From the NCBI RefSeq assembly GCF_019061185.1, contig NZ_JAHQZU010000008.1, positions 1-64,000 of the forward strand: 64,000 nucleotides of DNA. Direction: 5' to 3'. The notes below the pieces were generated by a model. The model saw only the letters and a program-made list of their open reading frames with translations. It was not told where the DNA came from and did not search any database. The translations under genes were made by a program, and so were the position numbers. The stretch is from Paracoccus sp. Z118. Lineage in GTDB: Bacteria > Pseudomonadota > Alphaproteobacteria > Rhodobacterales > Rhodobacteraceae. Shown here piece after piece: positions 62,032 to 64,000 of the stretch; the stretch's first letter is position 1; each line of letters starts with the position of its first letter.

Positions 62032-62573
62032 GCCGTTTGCCCCCTGAATCGCTGGACCGGATCGCCGACGCGATCACCTTTCACCCGCAAACGGCCGAGG
62101 CGCGAATCCTGCGGCAGGCGCTGGGGCGGTTCGCAACCGGCGTGACCGTGGTCACGATCATGGGGCCGCGCGGGCCGATGGGAATGACGGTCAACAGCTT
62201 CACCAGCGTCTCGCTGGATCCGCCTCTGGTGCTGTGGTGCCCGGCGCGAAGCTCGTCCCGGCACGAGGCGTTCGTGCAGGCGGAAAGCTTCGCCGTGCAT
62301 GTGCTGGGGGCCGAGCAGCTGGACCTGTGCCTGCGCTTCACCCGTGGCGGGCAGGGGTTCGAGGGGTTGGGCGACGAGTTGAACGACGAAGGCGCCCCGG
62401 TCATCCCCGGCGTCGCGGCGCGGTTCGACTGCCTGCGCCACAGCGTCCATCCGGGCGGGGACCACACCGTCATCATCGGGCAGGTCGCCCGCGTGACGGT
62501 CGGCGGCCCCGACGATCACCCGCTGGTCTTCGCGGCGGGCCGCTTCGGCTCGTTCGAGCCCGAGCCCGGCTGA
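62028..62573 (+). CDS. Flavin reductase-family FMN-binding protein
   Basis: A 181-residue flavin reductase-like protein: [38 protein letters not shown], and [15 protein letters not shown] are typical of the family, which binds FMN and supplies reduced flavin to monooxygenases. No monooxygenase gene is seen near it. ATG follows gagagg and overlaps the cysQ-like stop. Convergent with pqiC, 3 bases apart. Confidence 0.87.
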   Translation: MSRLPPESLDRIADAITFHPQTAEARILRQALGRFATGVTVVTIMGPRGPMGMTVNSFTSVSLDPPLVLWCPARSSSRHEAFVQAESFAVHVLGAEQLDLCLRFTRGGQGFEGLGDELNDEGAPVIPGVAARFDCLRHSVHPGGDHTVIIGQVARVTVGGPDDHPLVFAAGRFGSFEPEPG

Positions 62574-62576
62574 GGG

Positions 62577-63308
62577 TCAGCTTGCCGGATCGTCGCCGGC
62601 GGGCAGCGGATCGAGTGCCGGGAACGGCTCCAACGGCGGAAGCGAGAAGAAGGAATCGCTTGCGGCGCTGGTGGCGACGGTGTCGCCCGGCCCGCCCAGC
62701 ACGGCGATCTGCGTGGCAAGCTGGGCGATGGCGCGGTTCTGGGCCGCCGCGATGGCGGACGGGGGCGGCGGGTCCATGCGGCCGTTACGGCCGGGCAGGG
62801 CGCTCCATGCCGAACGCTCGACCACCGGCAGCGGCACCTGGATGTCGAAGCCGCGCGCGTGGTTCGTTCCCCCCGATGCGTCGTTCGACACGTAGTAGCT
62901 GCCCTTCAGCCGATAGACCCCGTTCAGCTGCGCCAGCGCCGTTTCCACCCGGACCTCGACGCGCCTGCGGGGCGGCTCGGCCAGCGGCCACGGCTCGGCG
63001 ATGACCGTCGCGCCCGAGGTCTGGGTGATCGCGCGGGCCAGCGTCAGGGTGAAGGCCCGCTCGGGATTGTCCGCCCAAAGCTGGCGGGTGTTCGACCGCA
63101 CCGCGCCGTCCGCCGTCTGCCACGCCACCTCGCCCGAGGCGGCATATTCCGGCAGCGACACGTCGCGCAGCTCGGCCGTGCCGAGCTTGTTGCCGACGGT
63201 CGCTTGCGGCGGCGGCGGGTCGATCAGGTAACGCTCGGTCTTTTCGGGGTTCGAGCAGCCGGCCAGCGCGGCCGCGGCGATCAGCAGGAAAGGCAGGGCA
63301 TGGCGCAT
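62577..63308 (-). CDS. pqiC: PqiC-like lipoprotein (ABC-type transport auxiliary)
   Basis: A 243-residue outer-membrane lipoprotein. The lipobox is LAAAALAGCSN (Cys about 18). The PqiC/DUF330 domain follows: VEVRVETALAQLNGVYRLKGS. It works with the PqiB MCE protein just upstream in the operon in lipid transport across the periplasm. ATG 63308, 2 bases after the pqiB stop. Confidence 0.85.
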   Translation of the reverse strand: MRHALPFLLIAAAALAGCSNPEKTERYLIDPPPPQATVGNKLGTAELRDVSLPEYAASGEVAWQTADGAVRSNTRQLWADNPERAFTLTLARAITQTSGATVIAEPWPLAEPPRRRVEVRVETALAQLNGVYRLKGSYYVSNDASGGTNHARGFDIQVPLPVVERSAWSALPGRNGRMDPPPPSAIAAAQNRAIAQLATQIAVLGGPGDTVATSAASDSFFSLPPLEPFPALDPLPAGDDPAS

Positions 63309-63310
63309 GG

Positions 63311-64000
63311 TTATCGTCCCATGATGAAGGCGCGGGGGTTGCGCTCGATGGTCTGCGACAGGCTGCCGAAGGCGTCCGCCGCGCGGCGCAGCCCGCGCAG
63401 CGTGTTGATGATCTCGGCCTGGAATGCGCCGCCGCCGCCATAGGAGGACAGCACCGCCTCGCCCCGCGCCGCAAGCTGCTGGAAGCGCTGCGACAGGGCG
63501 GGCAGGGTGTTCGCGGCGGTGGCGATCTGGTCCATCGCGACGCGCGCGGACTCCAGCGCCGCGTTGAGACTGCCCGCCGCATTGCCGTCGCGCAGATCGT
63601 TCAGCAGGCCCGATGCCGCCTCCAGCGTGTCCGAGAGATTCCTCGGCAGCGCGGCGGCATCTTCCGAGCCCAGCATGATCCGCAGGTCGGTTATCAGCCC
63701 CTGCGCCTCCAGACTGAGGGCGAGGAAGTCGATCTCGTCGAAGGATTCGGCGGCGTCATAGACGCTGTCCACCATCTCGGGCATCTCGGCGGCGGCATCC
63801 TCGACCGCCCGGAAGGCGGCGGAGGCGTCGTCCAGCGCCTGCGAAAGCCGCAATCCGGCCTGGGCGGCACGCAGTTCGGCGGTGATGACGCCGATATCCT
63901 CGGCCGCCGTGCCGAAGTTGCTTGCGGCGGAGGTCAACGCGCCCGGCAACTGCCGCGCCGCGTCCGAGCCGATCACGGCCCGCACATCCCGCAGCGCGGC
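63311..64000 (-). CDS. PqiB/MlaD-type MCE protein, C-terminal part (runs off right edge)
   Basis: At least 229 residues of the C-terminal region of an intermembrane transport protein; the 5' part lies beyond the window. The visible part is helical with repeats like LPGALTSAASNFGTA, AEMPEMVDSVYDAAES, NLSDTLEAASGLLNDL and LSQTIERNPRAFIMGR, as in the coiled C-terminal barrel of PqiB/YebT. The GTG-like position at 63985 is internal. It ends at TAA, 2 bases before pqiC. Confidence 0.85.
   Translation of the reverse strand, partial: AALRDVRAVIGSDAARQLPGALTSAASNFGTAAEDIGVITAELRAAQAGLRLSQALDDASAAFRAVEDAAAEMPEMVDSVYDAAESFDEIDFLALSLEAQGLITDLRIMLGSEDAAALPRNLSDTLEAASGLLNDLRDGNAAGSLNAALESARVAMDQIATAANTLPALSQRFQQLAARGEAVLSSYGGGGAFQAEIINTLRGLRRAADAFGSLSQTIERNPRAFIMGR

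Overview
The window is very GC-rich, densely coded DNA that reads as a chromosomal piece of an alphaproteobacterium of the Rhodobacteraceae, most like Paracoccus or a close relative. The reasons are a complete Rhodobacter-type gene transfer agent (GTA) cluster followed by cysE, a CtrA-type box, a Hint-domain protein of a kind common in this family, and extragenic palindromic repeats ending in GGATATTTG. No rRNA, tRNA or CRISPR array was seen. All identifications come from reading motifs and gene order; no database search was run.

Left part (1-17.3 kb): a catabolic island. A TIM-barrel isomerase gene is followed by a minus-strand operon for a three-subunit flavin/iron-sulfur oxidoreductase of the HcnABC/opine-oxidase type (4044 down to 1180) and an IclR regulator (4913-4134). 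Reading right from 5033 is a ten-gene operon: crotonase, Tat-exported binding protein, ABC ATPase, fused two-domain permease, acyl-CoA ligase, an unidentified Rossmann protein, a DadA-type FAD oxidoreductase, an ornithine cyclodeaminase/ketimine reductase-family protein, an EamA exporter and an ALDH7-like semialdehyde dehydrogenase. Most junctions from 8095 on are ATGA or similar overlaps. A near-identical 15-bp palindrome lies 11 bp before the start codon of each divergent operon and is the best candidate operator for the IclR protein. The last enzymes fit a cyclic imino acid route (pipecolate or D-lysine type), but the substrate is inferred.

Boundary (17.3-20.3 kb): an IS256-family transposase remnant with a terminal-repeat-like end, degraded sequence, an HPP-CBS membrane protein, a possible IS66-type remnant, a glycine-rich secreted protein and a strong terminator.

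Centre (20.5-39.3 kb): fabF and mltG, then a promoter and an attenuator-like leader, then seventeen GTA structural genes (g1-g15 with g3.5 and g10.1) in order with no visible frameshift, a DUF2793 fibre-like gene joined to g15, and cysE. The GTA cluster holds three GGATATTTG repeats and several hairpin plus T-run signals at gene borders.

Right part (39.3-64 kb): core and household genes. These are pyrD, DUF952, the Hint protein, an amidase and an excalibur lipoprotein, gatCA, a metallo-hydrolase, DUF1059, a histone-deacetylase-like amidohydrolase, tamA/tamB (TamB carries six internal repeats), a glucokinase-family gene, a small secreted protein, ahcY, a YbaN-like protein, a second crotonase, a DUF2125 protein, pmbA, a cysQ-like phosphatase, a flavin reductase, and a pqiC/pqiB pair that runs off the right edge.
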